Under the pieces are notes generated by a model. It ran no database searches. It had not been told where the DNA came from and worked only from the letters and a program-made list of their open reading frames with translations. Shown in pieces: positions 10,400 through 21,729 of a stretch of DNA of 64,000 bases. A program made the translations under genes and the position numbers. The stretch comes from Halichondria panicea. Taxonomy: Eukaryota > Porifera > Demospongiae > Suberitida > Halichondriidae. Where the stretch lies: positions 155,001 to 219,000 of the forward strand of contig NC_087384.1 of assembly GCF_963675165.1 (NCBI RefSeq), in the 5' to 3' direction. The stretch's first letter is position 1, and the number at the start of each line of letters is the position of its first letter.

Positions 10400-13300
10400 T
10401 CATATTAAGCTCACATGTACAGTAGGCTCAATAACGACATTGTCCATTCGTGGCTTCTTCACGGGAGGTTCTGAAGAATCCTCGACCACCGTCTCCTCCA
10501 CAAACTGCCCATCATCCGACACCAACTTCAGTCCTGCTTTAGGCTGCACTTTGAAGCTAACTGCTCCACAAGAGTTCAATTTCTGTACACTTGGTTTTTC
10601 AGCAGGCACGACGTTATGCAGCACACCGTAGCCCTGCTCCAGATGATCCGGGACTTGATAATACGAATAATTCAATCTTTGTTGCCGATAGTAAGTGTAG
10701 TGTTCGCCCCAGGGGTTCAGAAAACCAAATCGAGGATCGTCAATATGTCTCTTGATAAGAGTGGCTTCGAAACTGTCGCCATTCTTTGCCACATAAGCGG
10801 CAGTTTTGTCGATTATGGACTGCAAATCAGGCGGGGGAAGGGGAGTGGCACTAGGAGGGGGTGGTTGGTAGCTGCCCGTGTAGTAGGCGTCGTAAGGATA
10901 GCCATATCCGTCCGCGGTGTGTGGAGGGGGAGGTGGGTAGTGTGCCTCGTGTGGAGGGGGAGGAGGGTAGTGTGCCTCGTGTGGAGGAGGTGGTGGGTAG
11001 TGTGCCTCGTGTGGAGGGGGCGGAGGGTAGTGTGCCTCTTGTGGAGGGGGCGGAGGGTAGCCACCAACTGTAAAGGAAAAAATACAAGCAATTATTTTTA
11101 GAAGATTAACACACAATCTACGTGGACTATATTATACGGGCAATAATAAATAAAGTTAGTGTACTACACATCAACAGGTCCTGGATCCTTCCTCTTGTTT
11201 TTGCTGCTTCCACTCGGCCATCTTTACTGATGCATAGATAACAACGTTGTCTACCCACCCATTATTATGTACAGCTGAAATATGACAACTCCTTGAGCTC
11301 CAATTAGTCTGCCAGGGTCAGGTGAACCACATGTGATAGTCAGGTGATCTCTCGATAAATGCTGCTAACAAGAAGGCAAGTACACACACTATTGTGTTCA
11401 CACACACACACACACAGAGGGAGAGGGAGAGGGGGTAATAGTCTTGGTGTCCCAGTGACGTAGAGTATACGTACCATCTTGATAGAGTGGGCGTGAGTCA
11501 ATGTAGTGAGTGGGTGGTCCAGTGTACGCATAGCTGTCCAGGGGGTGGTGTGTGGGGGGGCACGGGTACACGGAGGGGGGTCCAGAGGGGGGGGGGGTAC
11601 ATGGAGGAAGTAGAGGTGAATATCATATTGTGTAAGCTGGTAAAGGCGGTCACACTAAAATAAAAAAAATAGTTGCGGGTCAGACAGTATGAATACTACA
11701 GCCATCACAAAGTTGATTCAGTAGTAAAAATAAGTTTTCCATCATTCCCACGCTGTCACTAGCAGTACACGTACACACAGCACACACAAGACAGTACCTT
11801 CCATAACAGCTGCCATTGGTAGTAGCTGGGACACTTGACACAGGAGGTGTTTCAACAGGTACAGTTTTCTCCCTCAGTACTGGTGCAGCATTGACCACCA
11901 TGGTCTTAGCTCTGAAGGTGACGGCAGACAGGGTGGGTACGTCCTGATGGGGAGGGGGTGTGGCCTCCTTGGGGGTGGGGGTAGGGGATTTGGAACGAGA
12001 CTTCGGGGCTTGCATGAGAAGGGGATGTAAATACCCCCCATCATCATCTGAGTCAGAATCACTATCTTGATCTGATGGACTTTCGCTGATCTTTTCAGAA
12101 TCAACATTGTCACTCGAATTATTTTCTTTTCCAGCTTCTTTTTCGTCGTTTATTTTCACTTCTTTAGCTTCAGTCTCGAGTGGTTTATCAGTTTCAGCTG
12201 TTTCTGAAGAAGGCACATAAGATCCTCTAGCTAGGAGTGTCTTCAAGTGAGTGTAGTAAGGATGAAGGGGGTCTTGCATGTTGAGGAAGGAGAAGAGAGG
12301 ATTCAATTGTTGCTTGGTTTTGATGATAATCTCCATCTGCATGCCTTGCTGACACACAAACATGGCTGTCTTCTGGACAATGGAGTGGAGCTTCTTGGAA
12401 ACAGGCTGGAGGAAGTATATAGAGACCAACAATAAAGAGCAGTGGTACATTGACTCTTGTGATGTATAGTCTTCTAAATGTATCCACTAAAAACAATTCA
12501 AGGATGATAGCTAATGCTCTAGATGTATCCACTAGGGATGATATCTATTGCTCTCCACAGCTAGAGTACATAATCCCACTTGGAAGCACACATCACATAC
12601 TAATGATAAAAACACTATGAACAGTATTATACAGCCATACAGCAGACACCATCACTCACCAGGATCATTCCCTCAGGCACGACCAGTCCTGGGGGCAGCA
12701 CAAACTCGTCCCCTTCTTCCACACTCGGAGGAGGCCATGCCCTCTCCACAGGGGGTGGGCTCTTGGGTCTAGGTGGGGGCTCCTCAGGCTGTTGCTCGCT
12801 ATAGGAGAAGCCAATGGCACTGTACAAACTGTTCTCAGAGGCACGTCTTTTCTCTTCCTCTGTATAGTGGGAACACATTAGGTCGGTATATTGTAATTAT
12901 GGAATTATCGGCATGCCCTCAGGAATTTCTCACAAGAGTTCAGGTTATCAGTTTGTTGGTCAGACAGTATGAATACTACACCATCACAAAGGTGCTTCAG
13001 TAGTAAAAATAAGTTTTCCATCATTCCAGTGTGATAACCTGATCTCTGTGTAGTGCCACATGTACAAGGTATTGTACCTAATTCTTATAATATGAGTTGA
13101 CTGTTCTCTACACTACCGTATAGCAGGTAATTTTCGTGGGGTAAAATATTCGTTATTTTCGTGGGCAGGCTGACCTCCACAAAATTTTATCGTAGGCGTG
13201 GCTTATATCTGAACGTAGGAATGCCGTGCAGCCACGAGACTAAACAAAATTTTTACTCACGAAAACCACCTTTTCTTGAGTTGAACAAATTTTTTACCCC

Positions 13301-14101
13301 ACGAAACTTACCCGCTATACGGTATATCACAGTAGCAGATTTATGTAATAGCCTTCTTGCGTAGTAAGCATTATTAGTATAAACAGAACTAAACAAATTC
13401 CTTGTAAACATGCAACGCTGAGAGTGATGCAGACACCCTCCTAGTGACCACACCCACTAACCACACCCACCTTCTTGTTCCTCTACTCTGATGTCATCAC
13501 ACTGCAGGGCCAAGTATCTTTCTCTATCCAACTCCTCTTCTAGCTGTCTCTCCTTGGAGCTCATCTTGTAGGGCAGGTTGGACTTGACACCAAACAGACT
13601 CTTGTCCTCCAGCTTATTCCGAGCATCATACCTATAGCAAGATACAGTGCGTGTAACATGTGCTTGTAGTTACAAATGTATTATACGAAACCAAACAAAA
13701 TCAGACAAAATGACAGTACATTACAGCAACGATGATAATTTGCTACCCATATCGAAGAGTATACCATATTGAAACACTCAGTATCCACACGAAGCGACCC
13801 AGCCTGTCTGTACGTTTCTTGAAGATGACGATTCTTTACTGAAACCTTGCTCACATTGTCAGTAATAAAGAGGATTATTGAAAACGCATTGTAATTCGGA
13901 GGAGATGTTCCATACATACCTGTCCACCATGAGGGAGTTGTCACCCATCCACGGAATGAGTAGTTGCCCAGAAGACTCCAGTAAAGCCTTGCTCTCATCT
14001 CTGAACAATTTACAGGCATAACCAAACACGAGCAGTTGGTCATCTTCTTTAGGCTTTTCAGAAGGCCCAGCATCATCGAACGGCCCCAATAAAATGGACA
14101 T
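10400..14101 (-). CDS. SFSWAP: SFSWAP-like SURP-domain splicing regulator
   Basis: Six exons: 13920-14101 (ATG at 14101), 13471-13631, 12660-12859, 11798-12405, 11475-11654 and 10400-11067 (stop TGA at 10400). SFSWAP (suppressor of white apricot) is a nuclear regulator of alternative splicing (established). The N-terminal block [15 protein letters not shown] / [18 protein letters not shown] is the family signature. SURP1 ([17 protein letters not shown] ... [10 protein letters not shown]) begins near residue 185. An acidic linker follows, then a proline-rich stretch including five tandem [10 protein letters not shown] units (30 bp DNA repeat, about 10918-11060), then SURP2 ([20 protein letters not shown] ... 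[14 protein letters not shown]). Two oddities: the protein stops soon after SURP2 without an RS domain, and exon 11475-11654 changes frame at an 11-C run (about 11587-11597 on the forward strand). The length is about 665 residues if that is a sequencing error. Confidence 0.85.
10918..11060 (-). repeat. Coding 30 bp tandem repeat ([10 protein letters not shown]) in SFSWAP last exon
   Basis: Five copies of a 30 bp unit encode [10 protein letters not shown] with minor changes ([20 protein letters not shown] at the ends). The unit length is a multiple of three, so copy-number change keeps the frame. It lies between the proline-rich linker and SURP2. Confidence 0.9.
13114..13324. mobile_element. 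Small foldback element (MITE) in SFSWAP intron
   Basis: A roughly 33 bp inverted repeat, TACCGTATAGCAGGTAATTT... at 13114 and its complement ending CCCGCTATACGGTA at 13324, encloses about 145 bp. Arms match except at a few positions. No coding sequence lies inside. The symmetric termini and size fit a miniature inverted-repeat element; the family cannot be assigned from the window. Confidence 0.75.
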
Positions 14102-14216
14102 CTTCTTACAACACCTTTCAGAAGAAACACATGTTTAGTGAAGTATTACGCAAGACCATCACATGATGCTAGAGATCTATCGATAGTTGTCATGGTGTTT
14201 GAAGCTTGAAAACAAG
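14102..14216. promoter_or_regulatory. Bidirectional promoter between SFSWAP and LRRC74-type gene
   Basis: Only 115 bp separate the two start codons, so both transcripts must initiate here or inside each other's first exon. The stretch holds TCACATGATG (E-box-like) and the palindrome CTATCGATAG. No TATA box is obvious. Position and divergence are seen directly; shared promoter function is inferred. Confidence 0.55.
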
Positions 14217-17120
14217 ATGGCAGATGAAATGGACGTTGCTGTGGATGTTGATACTCTGAAAGATGAAGATACTAAGGTAAGCACACTCCAAAAATTAAAT
14301 TTTACAACTTTGCATGTACAGTGTTGAAAAGTTGTATGACATGTGCAGGATACGGAGACGGGTCCCCCTCTGTCCTCCACTGGGTCTGCTGGAGGCTCTG
14401 AGGATGCTACTGGCCATGGGTCAGTGGATGGGCAGGATCAGATTGATGACCTCTCTGATGATGACTTGTCCGACACTGGCTGGGATACTGACTTGGAGAT
14501 TGAAGCTGGTATTAATTAAAGCATTATTAATGTTATAGCCACATTCTCCGGGCCACACTTGCTATTGCTTATACCTTCGACAAGCATTTTTCTACGAGAC
14601 AAATTAGCCTACAATGACGCTTGTACCTTCAGCGAGTATTACAAACTCTTGTTCAGTTGCTCTAGTACACACAATCACTTTCAGTGTGTAGTAAAAACTA
14701 GAAATAAAGTAGTGTCATGAATATCTGCATTACCTAAATTCAATAGGATCCTGAGCATTTATTTGAACTGTGTCCTACAGATGAGAAGGAGGAGTATGAT
14801 GTAACTGGTGGTAAGCTGTACCTACACACATGCCAGACACTAGGCATCATCCCAGCCTCTTACGTCCTGCGCACCATTCAGGCCCAGGAGACTCACCTCA
14901 ATCTCTGTCACCATGGCGTCGGACCCAAGGGAACCAAAGCCATCGCAATCGCACTCACCGTAAGTCAAGTACCACACATAAAGTTCTGTCTATAATTCCA
15001 ATGTCTGTAAATATATAGTTTGCATAAAGTCCACAATTAATACTTGTACTAGTATATGATGTGTGTGTGTGTGTGTGTGGTGATGTACATGACGTGTCCA
15101 TGTAGTCCAACACCAATGTGACTTACCTGGACCTGAGTGACAATGGACTGGGTACGGAGGGAGCCATTGCCATCGCCACCATGATGAAGGAGAACTGCTA
15201 CATCACTCAGTTGGTGAGCTGTGTGTGTAGACAAGAATATTTCCCAACTAGCCACCAATGTGTAATGGTGGGTGGGGCTGCCGCTCTTTGAAATGTTGTA
15301 TCCATGGAATTCACACAAAATGGTGACCTTTAAAATTACTTGCTATTATTTATACAGTACACTGAGGTTTGTATTCTCTCAGGATCTGTCAGACAACAAT
15401 ATGGGTGCTCCAGCAGCCTACGTTATTGCCCCCCTGGCGAGCATCAACAGCACACTGGTCCATCTCTCTCTTAGGGGGAACAAGTTCGGTGACAAGGCTG
15501 TAGAGCCTCTGGCAGAGCTGCTACGAGGCAGCTACCATATCAAGTTCCTGGATCTGAGTCATAATGAGTTTGGAGAAGAGGCTGGAATCATCCTGGGTCC
15601 AGCAATAGGTGTGTATGTGCAAACACGTGTATACATTGTACATGTAGGTGTCCAGTCTCTATATCCCTACATCTATACAGTATCATGTCTGGTATTGGTT
15701 TGTATTAAGTTAACGAAACGCTTTCACAGTATTGTGTGTAAATCATCCCTCTACAGCTGACAGTGAGGTGTTGCAGACTCTTGATCTGAGCTGGAACACT
15801 ATCAGAAGGAAAGGAGCTACTGCAATAGCTGATGGACTTAAGGTGTGCATATGTATGGTTATTCTAGCAGACTACGTACTATTACAACGTTGATTGATGA
15901 TGTTCTTTTAATTTACTGAGCTTTTAAGGTAGTAATAGTCCGCTCTGTAACTACAGTATCCTCTCCCTCCCTCTCTCTCTCTCTAGAGCAACCAATCTCT
16001 GGGGGTGGTCAGTCTGGCGTACAATGGGTTTGAGAACCAGGGAGCTGCAGCACTAGCAGACGCCCTCAAGGTCAACTCTACACTGAAAGAGCTGGATATC
16101 AGGTTGGCATATCTTGTCTGTGTGTGTGTGTGTGTGTGTTCAGCAATAGTGTTATTCTCATGTAGTAACAATCGGATAGGCACTGACGGAGCTATTGTGT
16201 TATCAAGGGTTCTACCAATCAACGACACCTTGAAGGAATTCAAGGTTTATAGTTTTTATACTAATGCTACTACTATATTCAATGCACAGACTATGTTCAC
16301 GTGGCATGTACACGTGTATATACTGTTCTTTATCTCCTATAGATTGGGCAGAATCCCATAAGAGACCCCGGGATTATAGCTTTCCTAGATGCTGTCAAAC
16401 TGTGCACTAGTACCACTCTACAAACTTTAAGTTTCGAAGGCCTCACAATCACTCTTGCTATTGAGAAGACACTCCAAGAACTGTCGAAATCACACAAACA
16501 CTTGACCATCTCTCATGCGGGAACAGGAGGCTACAAGCATCCTAAACCCAAGCAAGAACCAATTGAAAAATTGGACAATTACTGTAAAGAGAACAATGTT
16601 GTTTTGATAGACTTATTCAGATCATTCGATAAAGAGCAGAAGAAATTCCTTTCGGAAGAAGCTTTCAGGAATGCTTTAAAGGTAAGTTTGCTATTTGTGT
16701 CATACTATGTATGTATAATTATTTATGCATTTGTCCACCGGCCCCCTCAATCTAGTAGACGCTTTATTACTATCAGTGTGTGTTAATCTATCTTATGCTT
16801 ACCTTCGTATATAGCACATCAGTGCTCCATTGATGGAGTTTGAGAGACAGAAGCTGATCAAAGAGTTCACCACCACACCCCCTGACACACCCCCTGCCGA
16901 GGGAGAGGAAACAACTGAAGTAAAGAAACCTTCCGCTGATGATGAAGACTCTCCTCCTGTGTTCGTGGATTATAGGTGAGTATTGTCAGTGCCAGTGGTT
17001 TTCATTGGTGAAAATATTGGACTTTAATTTTATGCAATAATTTTGTTTGTTTGCTTCTGTAGGTTACTTGTAGAGACTGCAAAAGCACTAAAGACAATGA
17101 AAACTAAACAGTCTGAGTAG
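14217..17120 (+). CDS. LRRC74: LRRC74-type leucine-rich repeat protein
   Basis: Eleven phase-compatible exons: 14217-14276, 14349-14508, 14781-14959, 15106-15213, 15383-15608, 15757-15842, 15987-16102, 16166-16244, 16343-16681, 16815-16975 and 17063-17120 (stop TAG), about 523 residues. An acidic Asp/Gly/Ser-rich N-terminus (DDLSDDDLSDTGWDTDLEIE) precedes ribonuclease-inhibitor-type LRRs of about 28 residues (LNLCHHGVGPKGTKAIAIAL, YLDLSDNGLGTEGAIAIA, LDLSHNEFGEEAG, LDLSWNTIRRKGATAIA, LDISNNRIGTDGA). The C-terminus has an EF-hand-like segment (LIDLFRSFDKEQKKFLSEEA) lacking a full set of calcium ligands. This order matches the LRRC74A/B family, whose molecular role is poorly known. Most LRR exons begin at equivalent points in the repeat. 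ATTAAA at about 17287 may be the poly(A) signal. Confidence 0.8.
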
Positions 17121-17916
17121 AGTTCATTAGGTCTGTGTTGCTTGTGAACAACTCTATGTCCGTGCTTGTATAAACGTGTCACCTTGCTTTCATCAATGCT
17201 ACATATCTCTATTTGCCAGATTGAATTAATGACAATGTGACATTACAAAAGTGTATAATTATAATTATTGAGGTGATTCTGAAGCAATTAAAAACCATGC
17301 AATCAGCCATTTGGCATTAGTGCTGGAATGATAGATATGGTGAGAAACATGTCGTTGCTAATATTAGTACAGTACGAGTGTACTATAGCTGAGTGTATTA
17401 TAGCTCATCGTTCATTTATGTGTATAGAGTACGTTCTTCGTGACTAGCTCAATGCATGTAACTTTTTTACTGTGTAAACTGTGTGAATAACCATAAGTGG
17501 TTCAAGGTTCAGAAATCAGATGATATGGCAGACCTATACCTGTTTTAGCTCATGGACAGGAAGTGGGATATCTGAACTCTTGATCACATTGCTGTTACCT
17601 AATAGTGACAACTGGAAGTGGTGTGAGGTTAATTAAGGTCACTATCAGTTCAGCTCAGAGTGTAGTTACCTACGTTATGTTGTACACTGATACACATGCA
17701 CAATCTACAGTAAAATGAGCGTGACATGATGTTCACATGTCATAATAATAGCTATAATTAGCCTCGTCCCTATATAGGCCGAGTTGTTTCTATATAAAAT
17801 AACGCTAGGTCGCCAACTATTTTTCTCCCTTCCGCATGAATATAAAAAATGACAGCTTGGTATCTATGAGGTGATGAGCAATACACTGTATATAAACAGT
17901 TATAGATTCTACAACG
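17121..17916. other. Intergenic region with duplicated 3' flank of the CD225-like genes
   Basis: No gene was seen. The segment about 17630-17750 (ending GTGACATGATGTT...CATGTCATAATAA) resembles sequence at about 20280-20370 and 21540-21660, which lies just downstream of two other genes of the array. The duplicated unit therefore includes 3' flank as well as the coding exons. Confidence 0.55.
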
Positions 17917-18783
17917 TTAACTAATTACAATAAGAGTTACAATTGGTATTACTACAAAAGCTATAATGGTGAGAACTACAGTGATTGAAATTACTCTGCA
18001 ACCAATTACTGATTCCTGATGTGCTTTGGACACCTTCCCACGTTTCACATCATACTTGGCCTGCATGAACATAATTATATCATTGAGGACACATGCATGT
18101 ATCTGATTAATATTGTAATACCCTAACCTACATATACATCTATGTGCATGGCTTAGGGCAGCCATGCAGATGTATATATTATACTAACCGGATGTTCAAA
18201 CGGCAAACATTTTTTGACCACTTAATTAATTCCTTCTGTACTACACCTATACTATAGTACACATACCGTGCCACTTCATTATAATTATTGTCCGATCCAC
18301 ACATACCTTACAAACACAGTAGAGGCTTGGCAGGGTGACTAACAGTGAGAGCGGTGTAGCCAAAAAGAAGAGTAATATTGAGCAGAATACTGTACAACAT
18401 AGTTTGAAATTCACTTGATCTTGTACTTGGTTTTGTGATAATTGTGTATCACCACGTGTATATAGTTCGGGACGTCTTCTTGGAACTGTCGTAGGAGCAG
18501 ATGGTTGTGGAGGAGTTACAACCACAACTCTTGTCGGTGGAGGAGTTACAATCACACGCCTTGGTGGTGGCATAAGATTGTTGCTCACCAGTCGCACTGG
18601 AGGTAAAGATATATATTGTTGCAGTGCAGGATGTTGGTATGGAGGTGCTTGTTCATTTCTCTCAGAAGCAGGATCTTTATTAACTGTTGGACTATGGCCC
18701 ACCACCTCAGAGTAAGGTGGAGGAGCTTCAGAGGTCAACCTCTCCATTGGGTAACTCTGAGTTTCAGTATCTTTGTCTGACAT
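17917..18783 (-). CDS. PPxY-containing CD225/dispanin-like membrane protein, copy A
   Basis: Two exons: 18307-18783 (ATG at 18783) and 17917-18060 (stop TAA), about 206 residues. A proline-rich cytosolic-type N-terminus carries PPPY in the context EAPPPYSEVV and a second APPYQ motif. A first membrane segment (FCSILLFFLATPLSLLVTL) ends in a Cys pair around SLYCVCK. Exon 2 begins AKYDVKRGKVSKAHQES and continues into a second hydrophobic segment to the C-terminus. The arrangement of membrane segment, Cys-rich turn, basic/amphipathic A-x(n)-G-x(n)-A-x-x-S loop and second membrane segment is that of CD225 (IFITM/dispanin) proteins. PPxY motifs bind WW domains of NEDD4-type ligases (family knowledge). 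The CD225 assignment is by pattern, not search. MSDKD subtype. Confidence 0.7.
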
Positions 18784-19199
18784 TATTTCTCTTGTAGATT
18801 TAATTAATGGTCAGTTTTTAGCTATAGATCTGATATATATAGATCTATGCCATAATTATTATGTATAGATCTACCATGCATTTGAGAGGTTTGATTATAT
18901 AGATCACTTCCTTTGACCTTAGCATAAAATCTTTGCAGGAAGGATACACACTAGTACAACTGTAGATTTAGGTCTATAGTGAACTTCTGTATATGCATGA
19001 CCTGATGTTATAGTCATCGTGTGTGTATAAGCAAAATCTAAAGCATGCATTGGTCCGTATATCGCTGTTTCTATGTATACTAACGGTATAAACTGACTGA
19101 GCAATTAGCATGAACTTGAACACTGTGTATTCATAGCAACATAAAATGCACATAATTATAAAGGCTTATAAAACTGCATGAGGTATTAATTAAGTTTAG

Positions 19200-19809
19200 T
19201 CACTGATCGAGTTCGATAGCTAATGAGATGGCAAGAGATATTATAGTTATAAGAAGAGCAAAACCGATTACAATTCCTAATATGACCAATTTGCAGGCCT
19301 TGGAGGAGTGTTCCTCTGCTTCTGTTACTTTCCCCTGATCGAGTTCTCTTTTTGCCTGCAGTAACAAAATTGCAAACAGCATACATCCATGCAACTCCTA
19401 TATAGTAATATACAACGTCTCAGCTAAAGTGAGTGGCACCATTGCTGTTTGTATATGCTTTATGTACCTTACAGATGCAGTATATACTTGGTAAGAAGGC
19501 AAACAACACTAGAGGAGTTCCAATGAGGGACATGATGAATGCCATCAGAAACACAAGAAGCCCAACAGTTGATATTCCAGAATCTTCTCGCTGTTCATTT
19601 GTCAGTGGAATTCTATTGACAGGGATTACCACCGGCACAGGGGCTGATGTTTGAGGGGCAATCGGTAAATTTTTAACCTCAGGTAATATTACAGCACTGG
19701 TTGGTTGATATGGCGGAGGAGCATTCTCCACCACTTGAGAGTAGGTTGGGGGAGCCGCATTTGTCAACCTCTCCATTGGGTCTAGAGAATAGGTAGTGTG
19801 GTCAGCCAT
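19200..19809 (-). CDS. PPxY-containing CD225/dispanin-like membrane protein, copy B
   Basis: Two exons: 19468-19809 (ATG at 19809) and 19200-19355 (stop TGA), about 165 residues. It shares the core PMERLT.AAPP.YS.VV with copy A but belongs to a distinct MADHTTYS subtype with two PPxY motifs (PPTY, PPPY). Membrane segment 1 is GLLVFLMAFIMSLIGTPLVL, ending SIYCICK. Exon 2 starts AKRELDQGKVTEAEEHSSKA and leads into segment 2 (LVILGIVIGFALLITIISLA), which is the most canonical CD225-like loop in the array. The splice site falls at exactly the same codon (after CK) as in the other copies, showing common descent. Confidence 0.7.
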
Positions 19810-19977
19810 TCATTCACTAGTTGATTGTGCAGTAGGAGAAACATGAAGGTTCTATGTACATATGTATACTTTATATCAAAAGCATGCACATCCTGTGAAG
19901 GTTCTGCTTCGGAGGGGGGTAAAGCAGAGGAGGTCGGACATCACTTGAACTTTCACTACCTTTTAATGACATTCCAG

Positions 19978-20270
19978 GCCAAATTGCTTTTCGTTTTTGT
20001 TGACTCAGCAGTATAGTCTACTACTTCTGTTAGTCTCTATTTTAGCCGCCCTCTAAAAGTTGGGCGGCCTAATCACAAGTGCTATGTTATAGAGGGCGAC
20101 TAATTCATGAGACAATATTTATGCACAGTTTCTGTCGCTGATTTATTGACAACTAGTTGTGTTTGGTGTCTGTGATGATTACTGGACCTAACCCTATCAG
20201 CACATAATACCCATACTAGCTAGATCCGCCTACATGTTCTACTGCTGAGTCAGCAAAAACGAAAAGCAAT
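19978..20270. mobile_element. Foldback element upstream of copy B
   Basis: An inverted repeat of about 38 bp, ATTGCTTTTCGTTTTTGTTG followed by ACTCAGCAGTA at about 19982-20016, pairs with its near-perfect complement at about 20234-20268. The spacer is about 215 bp. No coding content. It fits a MITE between copies B and C of the array. Confidence 0.65.
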
Positions 20271-20426
20271 CAGTTTAATTAACTCAGAGTGCAGTAAATA
20301 ACTTTTAATTATTATACATGCACGTGCACATCAGAAACATGAACATGACATGATGTTGCTGCGCATGTCATAATGAGGTGGTGAGCAATAAAACTAGCAT
20401 GCCAAAAACCATAGATATTCGAATAT

Positions 20427-21303
20427 CTATGCAAAAATGAATAAAATTGGTAACATTGCTGCTGACAGGAAAATTAAGGTGAGAATTACAGTGATTGAAA
20501 TCACAACACAACCAGATGTTGATTCCTCATCTGCTTTGGACAACTTCCCAAGTTCCACATCATACTTTGCCTGCAAGCAAAGCATAAAACATTGAGCCTA
20601 CCTGTATGCCATCCTATATTATTTAGTGGCTTATAGTTTATTATAAGGGCACCAGATGTATAATTATACGGATGTGAAAACGCCATAAAGTCTTTTTAGC
20701 TATGCCTTATAGAACCATAACTATAATTATATAACCCCTTAATTCCTTCCGTGCCACACCTACTATATATAGTACACATCCGGTGCCACTTGATTCGTAA
20801 CCATTAATCAATAATTAACTGTTACATACCTTACAAACACAGTAGAGGCTTGGCAGAGTGATTAACAGTGAGAGCGGTGTAGCCAAAAAGAAGAGTAATA
20901 CTGAGCAGAATACTACACAGCACAGTTTATTTTTCACTTGATCTCGTACTTGGTTTTGTGATAATCGTGTAGTAGCTGTGTGTAGTCCTGCTGGAACTGT
21001 GAATCTGATAGGAGCAGATGGTTGTGGAGGAGTTACAACAACCCTTGTCAGTGGAGTAGGATTGTTGCTCACCAGTCGCACTGGAGGTAAAGATATCTCT
21101 TGTTGCACTGCAGGGGGTTGGTATGGAGGTGCTTGTTCATTTCTCTCAGAAGCAGGATCATTATTAACTGTTCGACTATGGCCCACCACCTCGGAGTAAG
21201 GCGGAGGAGCTTCAGAGGTCAATCTCTCCATTGGGTAGCTCTGAGTCTCATCTTGGGATTCATCTTGTTGAGTAGATCTAATATTGGAATCTTTGTCAGA
21301 CAT
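20427..21303 (-). CDS. PPxY-containing CD225/dispanin-like membrane protein, copy C
   Basis: Two exons: 20830-21303 (ATG at 21303) and 20427-20570 (stop TAG), about 205 residues. The N-terminus MSDKDSNIRSTQQDESQDET is identical to copy D, followed by YPMERLTSEAPPPYSEVV. Segment 1 is VFCSVLLFFLATPLSLLITL then SLYCVCK. Exon 2 encodes AKYDVELGKLSKADEESTSG and a hydrophobic tail. An upstream in-frame ATG at 21363 exists, but the family-conserved MSDKD start is preferred. Near-identity with copy D indicates recent duplication. Confidence 0.7.
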
Positions 21304-21729
21304 GATAATCTTTTTCTGTGGAGCTGCATGTGTGTAGCTATATAGTCTAGAGCTATTTCGCATAATTGTATCCTAGACTTTGCATGCAGGTATGTAGATC
21401 ACTTCCTGTTGGATTTGACCTTAGAATGTTTTTATATGTGGCCAGCCATGGGAACAGGAAGGATAGTGCATGCACTTGTATATAGCTATATATATAGGTG
21501 TTATGACAACCATTTAAGTGGTCTGAGGTTAATAAAGTCAAGATGGTTCATTGCGTGTATCAGCAGTTCAACTCAGAGTGCAGTACACATTCTCTTTGTT
21601 GATACAAATAATACGGAACATAAACGTGACAATGATGTTGCATGTCATAATGACAGCTTGTATATATATATATATGAAGTACTGCAGAGAAATAAACTAG
21701 CGTGCGTGCACATCTGATACTGTATACAG

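Noticed and set aside
10616..11101. 161-codon plus-strand frame opposite SFSWAP
   Set aside because: It is antisense to the repeat-bearing last SFSWAP exon and consists of Arg/Trp/Val periodic sequence mirroring the proline repeat.
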